A stretch of DNA of 64,000 bases, taken from contig NZ_BMRF01000002.1 of the NCBI RefSeq assembly GCF_014648495.1, forward strand, positions 186,001 through 250,000. The letters are read 5' to 3'. Position 1 is the first letter of the stretch, and each line of letters opens with the position of its first letter. Source of the DNA: Actinomadura cremea. Lineage in GTDB: Bacteria > Actinomycetota > Actinomycetes > Streptosporangiales > Streptosporangiaceae. The notes below the pieces were generated by a model. That model ran no database searches. It was not told the origin of the DNA and saw nothing but the letters and a program-made list of their open reading frames with translations. Below, one piece after another: positions 1-9,256 of the stretch. The translations under genes were made by a program, and so were the position numbers.

Positions 1-624
1 TCGCAGGCCATGGGACGGGTCGGCGAGTCCTTCACCCGGGCGTTCCAGGTCGCCCACCACTGCAAGGACAAGCGCGGCCCGCTGCCCGAGGACTCCTCGC
101 GCAACGACAACCACCGGGTCCTGCGCTACCTGGCCAAGCTCACCATCAACCCGGCCCGCGCCAGCGGGATGGCCGACACGATCGGCTCGCTCGAGGACGG
201 CAAGCTCGCCGACATCGTGCTGTGGCAGATCCACTCCTTCGGCGCGAAGCCGTTCATGGTCGTCAAGGGCGGCCTGATCAGCTGGGCGCAGATGGGCGAC
301 CCGAACGCCTCGCTGCCCACCCCGCAGCCCGTCTACCTGCGGCCCACCTACGGGTGCTTCGGCAGGGCGCTGCGGGAGACCTGCGTGACGTTCATGTCGG
401 ACGCGGCGATCGCGGAGAACGTCCCGGAGAAGCTCGGGCTGGAGCGGCTCGTCCGTCCCGTCCGGCAGTGCCGGACCGTCGACAAGCGGCACATGCTCTA
501 CAACTCGACGCTCGCCGAGATCGCCGTGGACCCCGAGACGTACCGGGTCACCGTGGACGGTGAGCCCGCCTCCATCGAACCGGCCAGGAAGCTCCCGCTG
601 ACCCGGCTGTTCTTCATCGCATGA
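1..624 (+). CDS. ureC: Urease alpha subunit, C-terminal part
   Basis: Partial gene entering from the left edge; the frame is open from base 1 (S-Q-A-M-G-R-V-G-E). The visible 207 residues match the C-terminal third of UreC (about 570 aa when complete), starting just after the Asp that is a nickel ligand in the family. The HHCKDKRG segment, the TINPA stretch and the ADIVLW segment of the amidohydrolase fold are all visible. The enzyme hydrolyses urea to ammonia and carbamate in the cytoplasm with a dinickel centre; the other nickel ligands and the carbamylated lysine lie outside the window. The stop overlaps the ureF start (ATGA), so the accessory genes are translationally coupled to it. Confidence 0.96.
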   Translation, partial: SQAMGRVGESFTRAFQVAHHCKDKRGPLPEDSSRNDNHRVLRYLAKLTINPARASGMADTIGSLEDGKLADIVLWQIHSFGAKPFMVVKGGLISWAQMGDPNASLPTPQPVYLRPTYGCFGRALRETCVTFMSDAAIAENVPEKLGLERLVRPVRQCRTVDKRHMLYNSTLAEIAVDPETYRVTVDGEPASIEPARKLPLTRLFFIA

Positions 625-1307
625 CCCTGGAGCCGCTGCTGGCGCAGCTGCAGCTCACCGACTCCGGCTTCCCCAGCGGGCTCTACACCCTGTCGCACGG
701 GCTGGAGGGGCACCTCCAGCTCGGCGCGGTCCCGCCGGACGGCCTGGGCGACCTGCTGCGCGACCTCGTCCGGGCCGCCGGCACCGGCGACGCGGCGGCG
801 CTCGCCCTCGCCCACCGGGCGGTCACCGACGGCGACTGGGACCGGCTGGTCGAGGTCGACCGCAGGCTGCACGCGATCAAGCTGAACCGCGAGCAGCGGA
901 CGGCGTCGGTGCGCACCGGCCGGCAGGTGCTGGACACCGCCGGCCCCGCGTTCGACTCGGCTCCCGCGACGCGCCTGGCCGGGCTGGTCGCGGACCGCGC
1001 GACGCCCGGCAACCACGCCGTCGTCGTGGGCGCCGTCCACGCGGGGGTGGGGGTGCCCGTCCGGGACGCCGTCGCCTGCGACCTGTTCGCCTTCGCCGCG
1101 AGCTGCACCGCGGCGACCGTCCGGCTGGGCCGCGTCGACTTCCGCGCGGCCCAGCGGCTCCTGCGGGAGGTCCGCCCGGAGCTCGTCCGGGCGACCGCGA
1201 CGGCGCTCGCGGCCCGCGACCAGCGGGACCTGCACACCTCGACGCCGGTGGCGGACGCCGTCTCCGCCGCGCACGAGCGCGCCGAGGCCCGGCTGTTCAT
1301 CACCTGA
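621..1307 (+). CDS. ureF: Urease accessory protein UreF
   Basis: 228 aa, all-helical UreF family, usual length. Early residues contain the family signature LQLTDSGFPSGLYTLSHGLE, and a FAASCTAATVRLGR segment occurs in the second half. UreF joins UreD and UreG on apo-urease and acts as gatekeeper for nickel delivery by UreG. The ATG overlaps the ureC stop by four bases; ureG follows after a 10-base gap that contains its ribosome binding site. The order C-F-G-D is the usual actinobacterial one. Confidence 0.95.
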   Translation: MTLEPLLAQLQLTDSGFPSGLYTLSHGLEGHLQLGAVPPDGLGDLLRDLVRAAGTGDAAALALAHRAVTDGDWDRLVEVDRRLHAIKLNREQRTASVRTGRQVLDTAGPAFDSAPATRLAGLVADRATPGNHAVVVGAVHAGVGVPVRDAVACDLFAFAASCTAATVRLGRVDFRAAQRLLREVRPELVRATATALAARDQRDLHTSTPVADAVSAAHERAEARLFIT

Positions 1308-1317
1308 GAGGACGCGC

Positions 1318-1953
1318 ATGGAACTGCAGCAGGTCTACAAGATCGGCATCGGGGGCCCGGTGGGGTCGGGCAAGACCGCCCTCATCGAGGCGCTGGTCCC
1401 GCTCCTGGTCGCCCGCGGCCACCGCCCCGGCGTCATCACCAACGACATCTACACCCAGGAGGACGCCGAGCACGTCCGGCGCACGCTCGCGGGCACGCTC
1501 GACGCCGAACGCGTCGTCGGCGTCGAGACCGGCGCGTGCCCGCACACGGCCGTCCGGGACGACCCCACGATGAACCTCGCCGCGGCCGCCGACATGCTCG
1601 ACCGGTTCCCCGACATCGACGTCCTGCTGTTCGAGAGCGGCGGCGACAACCTGACGCTCACCTTCAGCCCCGCGCTGGCCGACGTGTACGTGTTCGTCCT
1701 CGACACCGCCGAGGGGGAGAAGATGCCGCGCAAGCGCGGCCCCGGCACCACCGACTCCGACCTGCTCATCATCAACAAGATCGACATCGCGCCGTACGTC
1801 CGCACCGACCTGTCGGTCATGGAGCGGGACGCGCGGGCCGTCCGCGGCGACCGTCCGGTCATCCTGACCGACTGCCTCGCCGGGACCGGGATCACCGCGG
1901 TCGCCGACTTCGTCCTGCACCGCCGGGAGGCACTGTGCTCACCGACGGGGTGA
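1318..1953 (+). CDS. ureG: Urease accessory GTPase UreG
   Basis: 211 aa SIMIBI-class GTPase. The P-loop GPVGSGKT is at residues 13-20. The nickel-binding Cys-Pro-His motif appears as GACPHTAVRDD, and NKIDIAPYV supplies the guanine-specificity NKxD motif. UreG dimerises on nickel and GTP and transfers nickel to urease through the UreF-UreD complex. A GAGAGG ribosome binding site precedes the ATG. The 3' end overlaps the inferred ureD start by 19 bases. Confidence 0.97.
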   Translation: MELQQVYKIGIGGPVGSGKTALIEALVPLLVARGHRPGVITNDIYTQEDAEHVRRTLAGTLDAERVVGVETGACPHTAVRDDPTMNLAAAADMLDRFPDIDVLLFESGGDNLTLTFSPALADVYVFVLDTAEGEKMPRKRGPGTTDSDLLIINKIDIAPYVRTDLSVMERDARAVRGDRPVILTDCLAGTGITAVADFVLHRREALCSPTG

Positions 1954-2864
1954 GCGCGACGGCGCCGGGGCTGGCGCCGGACGACCGCGCCGCCCCGCAC
2001 CGGCCGCCCGCCGCGGTGGCCCGGCACGCCGCCGTGCCCGACACGCTCCCGGTGGGCTCGCCCGGCAAGGTCGGCGTCCTGAGAATGGGGTTCGCCCCGG
2101 TCGACGGCCGCACCGAACTGGTCCGCCACTTCCAGCAGGCGCCGCTGCACACCACCCGGCCGCTCTACCGGGACCCCGACCGCCCGGACATGCCCTACGT
2201 GCTGTTCATGTCGTCGGGCGGAGGGATCCTGCAGGGCGACCGCTACAGCATCGAACTCGACTGCGGACCGGGCGCCTCCGTGCACTTCACCACCCAGACC
2301 GCCACGCGGATCTACCGGATGGAGCACGACTACGCGACCCAGGTCGTCGAACTGCGCGTCGCCGAGGACGGCTACGTCGAGTACCTGCCCGAGACCACGA
2401 TCCCCTTCGCGGGCTCGCGCTTCTACCAGCACACGAGCGTCACCGCCGATCCCGGAGCGACGGTCGTCCTGGGCGAGAAGCTGATGGCGGGCCGCCTCGC
2501 ACGCGGCGAACGCCACGCCTACACCGCCTACTGCACGGACCTGGAGGTCCGCGCCCCGGACGGCCGCACCCTGTGCGCGGACCCGCTGCGGCTCGTCCCG
2601 TCCGAGAACCCGCCGACCGGCCCCGCGGTCATGGACGACTTCGGGCTGACGGCGTCGCTCTACGTGCTCACGGCCCGCGCCCAGGAGGTCGCCGACGTCA
2701 TGCACGCCACGCTCGCCGCGACGGGCCTGCGCGGCGGCGCGAGCGTCCTGCCCGGCGACTGCGGCGCCTGGGCCCGGATGCTCGGCGACCGGTCCCCGGA
2801 GGTGGAGGCCGCCTACGACCGGACGTGCGAGGCCGTCCGCGCGCAGCTGCGGGGGCGTCGGTGA
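1935..2864 (+). CDS. ureD: Urease accessory protein UreD (UreH)
   Basis: 309 aa from the GTG at 1935, chosen because a GGGAGG ribosome binding site lies five bases upstream. The frame is open further upstream, but only as a shadow of ureG. Family features include MSSGGGILQGDRY and the YLPETTIPFAGSRFYQ segment. UreD is the scaffold that binds urease and forms the nickel tunnel with UreF. It starts inside ureG and ends inside the start codon of the fluoride-channel gene, so it is coupled on both sides. Confidence 0.92.
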   Translation: MLTDGVSATAPGLAPDDRAAPHRPPAAVARHAAVPDTLPVGSPGKVGVLRMGFAPVDGRTELVRHFQQAPLHTTRPLYRDPDRPDMPYVLFMSSGGGILQGDRYSIELDCGPGASVHFTTQTATRIYRMEHDYATQVVELRVAEDGYVEYLPETTIPFAGSRFYQHTSVTADPGATVVLGEKLMAGRLARGERHAYTAYCTDLEVRAPDGRTLCADPLRLVPSENPPTGPAVMDDFGLTASLYVLTARAQEVADVMHATLAATGLRGGASVLPGDCGAWARMLGDRSPEVEAAYDRTCEAVRAQLRGRR

Positions 2865-3352
2865 AGGCGGTCATGACGGGCCGCCTGCGGCACCGGGAAC
2901 ACGCCGAGGCCGCCGCGCTCCACCCGCACGCGGGCAAGCCCCCGCCCCCCGGGCTGAAGCCGCGCGTCATCGCCGAGATCGCGCTGGGCGGCGCGCTGGG
3001 CGCGCTCGCCCGGTACCTGCTCGGCAAGGCGATCCCGACCGAGAGCACGGGCTTCCCCTGGAACACGTTCACCATCAACATCCTCGGCTGCCTCGCCATG
3101 GGCGTGCTGACCACGTACCTCCTCGGCGGCAGGCCGCACAAGTACGCCCGTCCGTTCGCGGTGACGGGCTACCTCGGCGGATTCACCACGTTCTCGCACC
3201 TGATCGACGACGTGCACAGCCTCGACCAGGTCGGCGAGACGGGCCTCGGCATCGGCTACGCGGTCGCCAGCGTGCTCGTCGGCTGGGCGGCGATCGCCGT
3301 GGGCCTGGTGCTCGGCCGCCGGATCCCGCGCCACCGGGGGAGGCACGCGTGA
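2861..3352 (+). CDS. crcB: Fluoride channel FluC/CrcB, first subunit
   Basis: 163 aa with four predicted membrane helices. An unusually long, charged N-terminus of about 40 residues precedes the first helix. Family motifs are GGALGALARYLL, the helix-2 asparagine in NTFTINILGC, and the GGFTTFSHL break in helix 3. FluC exports fluoride passively as a double-barrelled dimer; paired genes in Gram-positive bacteria usually give a heterodimer. The GTG at 2861 overlaps the ureD stop (GTGA); an in-frame ATG at 2873 is the alternative start. No fluoride riboswitch is possible at this junction, so expression probably follows the urease genes. Confidence 0.9.
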   Translation: MKAVMTGRLRHREHAEAAALHPHAGKPPPPGLKPRVIAEIALGGALGALARYLLGKAIPTESTGFPWNTFTINILGCLAMGVLTTYLLGGRPHKYARPFAVTGYLGGFTTFSHLIDDVHSLDQVGETGLGIGYAVASVLVGWAAIAVGLVLGRRIPRHRGRHA

Positions 3353-3720
3353 CGACGCTGATCTCGGCCATCCTCGTCCTGGCGGGCGGCGCCGTGGGCG
3401 CGCCGCTCCGCTACGTCATCGACGGCTACGTCAAGGCGTCCGCCGGCAAGTCGTTCCCGTGGGGGACGCTCTCGGTGAACCTTCTCGGCGCGGGCTTCCT
3501 CGGAGCCCTGCACGGTGCCGGTACCGGAACGTACGTCGAGGCGCTGCTGGGCACCGGCCTGTGCGGCGCGCTCACCACGTTCAGCACCTTCGAACTCGAC
3601 ACCGTCCACCTGATCCAGGACGGCTCCTACGGCAAGGCGGCGGTCAACGCGATCGGCAGCCTCCTGCTGGGCTTCGCCGCCTTCCTCGCCCTCTACACCC
3701 TCCTCGACCACCTCATGTGA
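3349..3720 (+). CDS. crcB: Fluoride channel FluC/CrcB, second subunit
   Basis: 123 aa, four membrane helices, canonical FluC length. GGAVGAPLRYVID starts helix 1, WGTLSVNLLGAG carries the pore asparagine, and LTTFSTFELD is the phenylalanine-box/sodium-site segment. It starts with GTG overlapping the stop of the first fluC by four bases and has a GGGGAGG ribosome binding site. The two subunits therefore come from one coupled message, which fits a heterodimeric channel. Confidence 0.92.
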   Translation: MTTLISAILVLAGGAVGAPLRYVIDGYVKASAGKSFPWGTLSVNLLGAGFLGALHGAGTGTYVEALLGTGLCGALTTFSTFELDTVHLIQDGSYGKAAVNAIGSLLLGFAAFLALYTLLDHLM

Positions 3721-3721
3721 C

Positions 3722-5271
3722 GTGGCGCGGCCGGATCGGCGAGCCTTGACGCTCACCCGGATCAAAGACCGGGCCGCGCCGTTCTACGGGCTCGCGGCGG
3801 CCCTCGGGATCGGCCTGCCCCTCCTGCTCGGTGTCGTGACCGGCCGCCTGGACCGGGGGACGCTCGCGGGCCTCGGCGCGTTCCTCCTCGCCTTCACGGC
3901 GCCGAGCGGCCCCTACAGCGCCCGCGCCCGGTCGCTCGCCGTCTCCGTCCTCGCCCGCTTCCCGTTGCTCCCGACCCTGCTCTTCATCGTGACCGTCCTC
4001 GCCATCGTCGCGGTCGGCCTGGTCCGGACCCATCCCGCGGCGACGGTGGGCGCCCCGGCGCCCCTGCACGCGCACGAGACGCTCGGCGCTTTGCTGATCC
4101 TCAAGGCGTTCTCCGCAGGATGCACCGCCCTGACGGGCGTGGAGGCCATCGCCAACGGCGTGCCGATGTTCCGGAAACCCCGGGTGGCACACGCGCAGCG
4201 CACCGAGCTGATGCTCGGCGCACTCCTGGCCGCCATGCTGATCGGCCTGGCCCTGCTGATCCGGCGCGACGACGTCCTCCCACGCGAGGGCGTGACGATC
4301 CTCGCCCAGCTGACGGCGGGCGCCCTCGGCACCGGCTGGATCTACCAGGCGGCGAGCCTCGTCATCGCGTTCGCCCTGATCCTCGCCGCCAACACGAGCT
4401 TCGGCGGCCTGCCCGTCCTGCTCAGCCTCCTCGCCAAGGACCACCGGCTGCCGCACCTGTTCGCGCTGCGCGGTGAACGCCCCGTCCACCGCTACGGCGT
4501 GCTCGCGGTGGCCGTCGCGGCCGCCGCCCTGCTGATCGCGGTCGACGCCCGCACACACCGTCTCCTCCCCCTGTTCGCCGTCGGTGTCTTCACCGGGTTC
4601 ACGATCAGCCAGACGGGGCTCGTCCTGCACTGGACACGGCTGCGCCCCCCACGCGGGGCGGGCACCGCCCTGATCAACGGGACGGGCGCGGCCCTCACCG
4701 GCGTCGCCACGCTCTGCTCATCACCAAGTTCGGCGAGGGCGCCTGGGCGGTCGTAGTCGTAGCGCCGCTCCTGATGCTCCTGTTCAGCAGAATCCGCCGC
4801 TACTACGACCGGATCGCCGCGGAACTGCGCCTGGGCAGCCTCCCCACGGCCCACCCAGAACCCGACCGCACCGAGAGACCGGTCCTCGTGCCCATGGAAG
4901 ACGTCGGCGCCATGACCGGCCACGCCCTGAGTACCGCCCTCGGCCTGGGCGAAGCCGAAGCGATCATCGCCTGCTCGGACGAACACCGCGCCCGAACCCT
5001 GCGCGACCAATGGACCCACTGGAACCCGGGCGTCCCACTACGAACCCCCAGCAGCCCCCACGAGGCAAGAATCCGCCCCATAGTCGACTACACGAGAAAG
5101 ACCCTGGCACAAGAAACCCGATCAGTGATCGTCCTAATCCCGATCGTGGAGTCGAAACACCCCAGCTACCGCTTCCTCCACGACCAGTGGAGCCTCCTAC
5201 TGGCCGAGGCGCTAAGAGAACAAGCCCCCGGCGCCCTAGTCTGCCTACTCCCGCATAAGCCCCCCGCATGA
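3722..5271 (+). pseudogene. Decayed APC-family permease with FUSC-like N-terminus
   Basis: Seen: two consecutive frames (3722-4756, then 4717 to 5271 in the frame one base back) together encode one protein. The first about 80 residues resemble the FUSC membrane family (LPLLLGVVTGRL, GAFLLAFTAPSGPYSARAR). From FPLLPTLLFIV onward it follows the amino-acid permease (APC) family from about its sixth membrane helix: FSAGCTALTGVEAIANGVPMFRKP, LILAANTSFGGLP, GFTISQTGLVLHW. Near 4713 one base is missing; restoring it continues as LLITKFGEGAW and the usual cytosolic tail. Inferred: a deletion fused two transporter remnants and a later single-base loss broke the frame. The last 250 bases use rare codons such as CTA. 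It is unlikely to be functional unless the break is a sequencing error. Confidence 0.7.
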
Positions 5272-5364
5272 CCACCCACCTTCCAACTAAACGCCATCAC
5301 CGACGCAGAGGCACCCGACCTGCCGTGCTCAAGTCTGTCGGGTGCATGGCATAAGGTCAGTTCC

Positions 5365-6384
5365 ATGGCGCTGGCAGATATCTCCCGCGAAGATGTGCTG
5401 AGGGCGGTCGCCGAGTACCAAGAACTCGGACGCGATGAGTTCCTGAGCCGATACGGCTTCGGAGAAGCGCGTCAGTACCTACTCGTCCACGAAGAGGGCT
5501 TCTACGACTCCAAGGCGATCGCAGGTGTCGCGCACCGGTACGCCACAGGCGCGGTGCTCAAAGCAGAAGAATTCTCCGGTGGAGCCAACCACGCGGTTCG
5601 GACGCTCAAGCGACTCGGTTTCGAGGTGCGCACCACGCGCAACCCGCCGTGGGCATGGGACGAACTCGTCCTTGCTTGCGACTTGGTCGCTGCCAACGGC
5701 TGGCACCGGCTCATGCCAGACGACGAGCGAGTGCTCGAGCTTTCCGACCTCCTCCAGCGGTTGCCGATCCACTTGCTCGCGGCACGTGGAGACAAGTTCC
5801 GCAACCCCAACGGAGTGGCGCACAAGACCTCGGACATCGCCACACGACACCCCGACTACAAGGGCAAACCGACCAATGGTGGCGCCTTGGACCCGAAAGT
5901 CCTTCAGGCATTTCTCGAGGACCCGGTCCGGATGCACGCTTCTGCGGAGTCGATCCGCGCGGGAGTCGAGTCGGGAGCCCTCCTCGATATCGCTTGGACC
6001 GATGTCGTGGTCGACGAGGACGTCAGCGCACCCGAGGGTGGCCTCCTCCTGCGCAGGCACTACGTACGCGAGCGTGACCGCAAGCTCCGGAAGAAGCGGA
6101 TCGAGCAGGCGCGTAAGCACCATGGTGAACTGGCCTGCGAGGTCTGCGGCTTCAACTTCGAACGAAGCTACGGCCCTCGTGGGGCGGACTATATCGAGTG
6201 CCATCACGTCGTCCCACTGCACGTTTCCGGGGAGACCAGAACGCGCCTGCAAGACCTCGCTCTACTGTGCGCCAACTGCCACCGGATGATCCATCGGGCA
6301 TCACCTTGGCCGACGCCTGAGCAGCTGCGCGCCCTTGTGGCGGAGCACCGGGACGGCGCCGTTACGGCCGAAGCCGGCATCTAG
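5365..6384 (+). CDS. HNH endonuclease, ScoMcrA-like N-terminus
   Basis: 339 aa. The N-terminal about 90 residues (ISREDVLRAVAEYQELG; FYDSKAIAGVAHRYATG) resemble the head domain of ScoMcrA-type restriction enzymes. The middle (SDLLQRLPIH, RNPNGVAHK) matches a module common in HNH nucleases. The C-terminal HNH zinc finger is complete: CEVC at 258-261, CHHV at 279-282 and CANCH at 302-306. A type IV or HNH restriction role against foreign or modified DNA is likely but inferred; no SRA domain or partner gene is visible. GC content is visibly lower than in neighbouring genes, and the gene lies between a decayed permease and a tRNA gene, both consistent with acquisition by transfer. Confidence 0.75.
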   Translation: MALADISREDVLRAVAEYQELGRDEFLSRYGFGEARQYLLVHEEGFYDSKAIAGVAHRYATGAVLKAEEFSGGANHAVRTLKRLGFEVRTTRNPPWAWDELVLACDLVAANGWHRLMPDDERVLELSDLLQRLPIHLLAARGDKFRNPNGVAHKTSDIATRHPDYKGKPTNGGALDPKVLQAFLEDPVRMHASAESIRAGVESGALLDIAWTDVVVDEDVSAPEGGLLLRRHYVRERDRKLRKKRIEQARKHHGELACEVCGFNFERSYGPRGADYIECHHVVPLHVSGETRTRLQDLALLCANCHRMIHRASPWPTPEQLRALVAEHRDGAVTAEAGI

Positions 6385-6573
6385 GGAGTCCGCCCGCCGG
6401 AGGCTGCTGAGCAATGAGGTCCTAGACCTGCCGACCGAACGGTCCAGGCCATGTGGGAGGAGTGCGTAGACCGTGCTCTGAGGGGCTGAGGGCCGGAACA
6501 CGTATGGAACGTGCGCTGTGGCATCCGGCGTCCGTTGGTGGCATCTGGTGTCACCTGGCCCATGAACGACAGA

Positions 6574-6608
6574 AGCCGGTTTCCGCAGGTCAACTGCGGG
6601 AACCGGCT
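6574..6608 (-). terminator. Hairpin after tRNA-Arg
   Basis: 15-bp inverted repeat (AGCCGGTTTCCGCAG / CTGCGGGAACCGGCT, one G-U wobble) with a 5-base loop. It lies 13 bases beyond the tRNA 3' end on the minus strand, the right place to end tRNA transcription. No long T run follows, as is usual in actinomycetes. Confidence 0.6.
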
Positions 6609-6621
6609 GATCGTTTCTGGG

Positions 6622-6693
6622 TGCCCCCTGCAGGATTCGAACCTGCGCACACGGCTCCGGAGGCCGTTGCTCTATCCCCTGAGCTAAGGGGGC
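6622..6693 (-). tRNA. tRNA-Arg(CCG)
   Basis: On the minus strand a 72-nt cloverleaf folds. The acceptor stem is GCCCCCT/AGGGGGC with discriminator A, the D arm is GCTC...GAGC, and the anticodon stem ACGGC/GCCGT encloses loop CTCCGGA (anticodon CCG, reading CGG). The T arm is GCAGG-TTCGAAT-CCTGC. CCA is not encoded. A possible -10 (TAACCT on the minus strand, 6720-6725) lies about 27 bases upstream. Confidence 0.95.
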
Positions 6694-6800
6694 GTGCGCC
6701 CCGTTTGGGGTGCGGTAGAAGGTTACCAGGGTCGGCGGGGTGGCGCGCACCTGGAATGTTCGCCGTGCGCCGAGGGGTGGAGTGGGCTAACTTCGTGGCC

Positions 6801-7184
6801 GTGACCGAGCCACTGGGACGCGTGCTGGTCGTCGATGATGACGAGGTGATCCGCCAGCTCATCGCCGTGAACCTGCAATTGGAGGGGTTCGAGGTGTCGA
6901 CCGCGGTGGACGGGATGGACTGCCTCGCCAAGGTGGGCGAGGTCGGTCCGGACGTCATCACGCTGGACGTCATGATGCCGCGGCTGGACGGGTGGGTGAC
7001 GGCGATCCGGTTGCGGGAGGACCCGGCGACGGCGCACATCCGGGTCGCGATGATCACCGCGCGGGCGCAGGAGCACGATGTCCGGCGGGGGCACGAGATC
7101 GGCGTCGACGCCTACGTGACGAAGCCGTTCGACCCGAACCAGCTGATCCAGACGGTGCGAAAACTCGCGGCCGCGTCCAGATAG
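6801..7184 (+). CDS. Single-domain response regulator (CheY-like receiver)
   Basis: 127 aa receiver domain with no output domain. The acidic pocket is LVVDDDE, the phosphoacceptor Asp is in VITLDVMMPRLDGW, and MITARA and the conserved Lys of YVTKPFDP complete the active site. Start: GTG at 6801 is preferred because a TAACTT -10-like box ends seven bases before it, suggesting a leaderless mRNA; GTG 6795 and ATG 6756 are in-frame alternatives. No kinase lies beside it, so its partner is unknown. This receiver sits next to tRNA-Arg and lysA in many actinomycetes (general knowledge). Confidence 0.85.
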   Translation: MTEPLGRVLVVDDDEVIRQLIAVNLQLEGFEVSTAVDGMDCLAKVGEVGPDVITLDVMMPRLDGWVTAIRLREDPATAHIRVAMITARAQEHDVRRGHEIGVDAYVTKPFDPNQLIQTVRKLAAASR

Positions 7185-7205
7185 TGGTCGGATAGTCTCA
7201 CCAGG

Positions 7206-7868
7206 GTGACTCCTGCCGATGTGAGCGCCGCCTTGGTGGCGGCGGTGCGCGATGCCGCGGCGCGGGGGGAGTTCGCCGGGGACGTGCCCGCGGACGTGCA
7301 GGTTTTCGCGCGGGGGCCCGGGGTGTTCGAGAGTCCCGTGGCGCTCCGGCTGGGCGTCGATCCGGAGGCCATCGCGCGGCGGGTCGGGGGAGTCGTTTCA
7401 CGCGGGTTCGTGCGTGTCGTCGTGCCGGTGGGCGAACTGGTGGAGCGCGTCCGGACCGATCCCGGTTACGGGGTCGCGCGGGTGCCGTCGTTCCGGTGGG
7501 ACGAGTGGCCCAGGACGTTCGAGAACCCCGGCTTCGTGGTCCGGTACGCGTACGCGCGGGCTCGGTGGGCCGTTCGGTGGGCCCGTGAGCTGGGCGTCTC
7601 GCGGGGTCTGCTGGAGCGGGCCGGGGCCGACGAGTCGGTGCTCGTTTCGCTGCTGGGAGACTTCCCCGGGCGCGCGGCGCAGGCGGAGCGGGAACGGGAT
7701 GCCAGGCCGCTGGTGTTGTGCCTGGAGAAGGTTGCCGGGGCCTACCACGACGTGCACGAACGGTGCCCCGCCACGGACGGAGGACGGGTCGCCCTGGCCG
7801 AGGCGGCGTCCGTGGTTCTCGGCAACGGCCTGAACATGATCGGTGAGACCCCTAGAGAGCGAATATGA
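7206..7868 (+). CDS. DALR anticodon-binding domain protein (ArgS-like C-terminus)
   Basis: 220 aa. The C-terminal half ([21 protein letters not shown] ... EVASVV-type helix ending [12 protein letters not shown]) matches the DALR helical bundle that binds the anticodon in arginyl-tRNA synthetase. HIGH and KMSKS catalytic motifs are absent, so it is a stand-alone domain, not an aminoacyl-tRNA synthetase. A TAGTCT -10-like box seven bases before the GTG suggests a leaderless transcript. The stop overlaps the lysA start (ATGA), so the two are coupled. Function is unknown; proximity to tRNA-Arg suggests an arginine-tRNA link only by association. Confidence 0.75.
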   Translation: MTPADVSAALVAAVRDAAARGEFAGDVPADVQVFARGPGVFESPVALRLGVDPEAIARRVGGVVSRGFVRVVVPVGELVERVRTDPGYGVARVPSFRWDEWPRTFENPGFVVRYAYARARWAVRWARELGVSRGLLERAGADESVLVSLLGDFPGRAAQAERERDARPLVLCLEKVAGAYHDVHERCPATDGGRVALAEAASVVLGNGLNMIGETPRERI

Positions 7869-9256
7869 GTCGTGTACATCCTGCCGGTGGCCGGCACGCT
7901 GATGTCCTGCCCGAAGACCACCCGGCGGGGCCGGCTGAGGATCTGAACGCACTGGATGTGCGGGTGTGGCCCCGGAACGCCGCCCGGGAGGACGGCGCCA
8001 TGTCCGTGGGCGGCGTCGATGTGCGGGATCTTGCCCGGGAGTACGGGACGCCGCTGTACGTCTACGACGAGGACGACGTGCGGAGCCGGATGCGCGAGTA
8101 CGCGTCGGCTTTCCACGACGGTGACGTCCACTACGCGGGCAAGGCGTTCTTGTGCGGGGCCATGGTCAAGTGGCTGAACGAGGAGGGCCTGGGCCTGGAC
8201 GTGTGCAGTGGTGGAGAGCTCGCCGTGGCACTCGCGGTGGGGTTTCCGACCGAGCGCATCACCCTGCACGGGAGCAACAAGGCCACGTGGGAGCTGGAGC
8301 AGGCACTCGACGCGGGTGTCGGACGGATCGTGCTCGATTCGTTCGAGGAGATCGCACGGCTGGGCTATCTGGCACACGAACGCGGGGTTCGGCCCAAGGT
8401 GATGGTGCGTGTGACCACGGGGGTGGAGGCGCACACGCACGAGTTCATCGCGACTGCGCATGACGACCAGAAGTTCGGGTTCTCGCGGAGTTCGGGGGCC
8501 GCGCTCGAGGCGGTTCGGCGGGTGCTGGCACTCGGGCAGCTGGAGCTCGTGGGGTTGCACAGTCACATCGGCTCGCAGATCTTCGACGTGGACGGGTTCG
8601 AGGTCGCGGCGCACCGGCTCGCGGAGCTGCTCGTGGCGATCCGGGACGAGCACGGCGTCGAGCTCCCGGAACTCGACCTGGGCGGCGGTTACGGGATCGC
8701 CTACCTGTCGGGGGAGGAGCCGCACGACCCGAAGTCGATGGCGGACGGGCTGCGCGAGATCGTCGCGCGGGAGTGCCGGGCGTACGAGCTGTCGATGCCG
8801 CGGCTGGCGGTGGAGCCGGGGCGCGCGATCGTCGGTCCGGGCGGCGTCACGCTGTACGAGGTCGGCACGGTGAAGGACGTCGAGGGGCTGCGCACCTATG
8901 TGTCGGTCGATGGCGGTATGAGCGACAACCTCCGTACCGCTCTCTACGGGGCCGAGTACACCGGCGTGCTGGCGAGCCGGTCGTCCGATGCTCCGCCGAT
9001 GCTCAGTAGGCTTGTCGGCAAGCACTGCGAGAGCGGCGACATTGTGGTGCGCGACCTGTGGTTCCCCGAAGATATTTCGGCGGGGGACCTGGTCGCGGTC
9101 GCGGCGACCGGTGCGTACTGTCGTTCGATGGCCAGTAACTACAACCACGTCCCGAAGCCCGCCGTGGTGGCGGTGAGGGACGGCAGGTCGCGTGTGATCG
9201 TCCGGCGGGAGGGCGCCCAGGACCTGCTGCGGCTGGATGCGGAGGTCGAAGCGTGA
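7865..9256 (+). CDS. lysA: Diaminopimelate decarboxylase
   Basis: 463 aa, fold-type III PLP enzyme converting meso-diaminopimelate to L-lysine, the last step of lysine synthesis. The PLP lysine is K93 in [15 protein letters not shown] and the glycine-rich [11 protein letters not shown] bind phosphate, and GKHCESGD provides the partner-subunit cysteine. About 45 N-terminal residues precede the first conserved strand; the ATG at 8000 (MSVGGVDV) is an alternative start, but the ATG at 7865 overlaps the previous gene and is kept. The 3' end overlaps hom by four bases. Confidence 0.96.
   Translation: MSRVHPAGGRHADVLPEDHPAGPAEDLNALDVRVWPRNAAREDGAMSVGGVDVRDLAREYGTPLYVYDEDDVRSRMREYASAFHDGDVHYAGKAFLCGAMVKWLNEEGLGLDVCSGGELAVALAVGFPTERITLHGSNKATWELEQALDAGVGRIVLDSFEEIARLGYLAHERGVRPKVMVRVTTGVEAHTHEFIATAHDDQKFGFSRSSGAALEAVRRVLALGQLELVGLHSHIGSQIFDVDGFEVAAHRLAELLVAIRDEHGVELPELDLGGGYGIAYLSGEEPHDPKSMADGLREIVARECRAYELSMPRLAVEPGRAIVGPGGVTLYEVGTVKDVEGLRTYVSVDGGMSDNLRTALYGAEYTGVLASRSSDAPPMLSRLVGKHCESGDIVVRDLWFPEDISAGDLVAVAATGAYCRSMASNYNHVPKPAVVAVRDGRSRVIVRREGAQDLLRLDAEVEA

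Noticed and set aside
2740-2873. Fluoride riboswitch before fluC
   Set aside because: The region is ureD coding sequence up to an overlapping start; no room for the aptamer.
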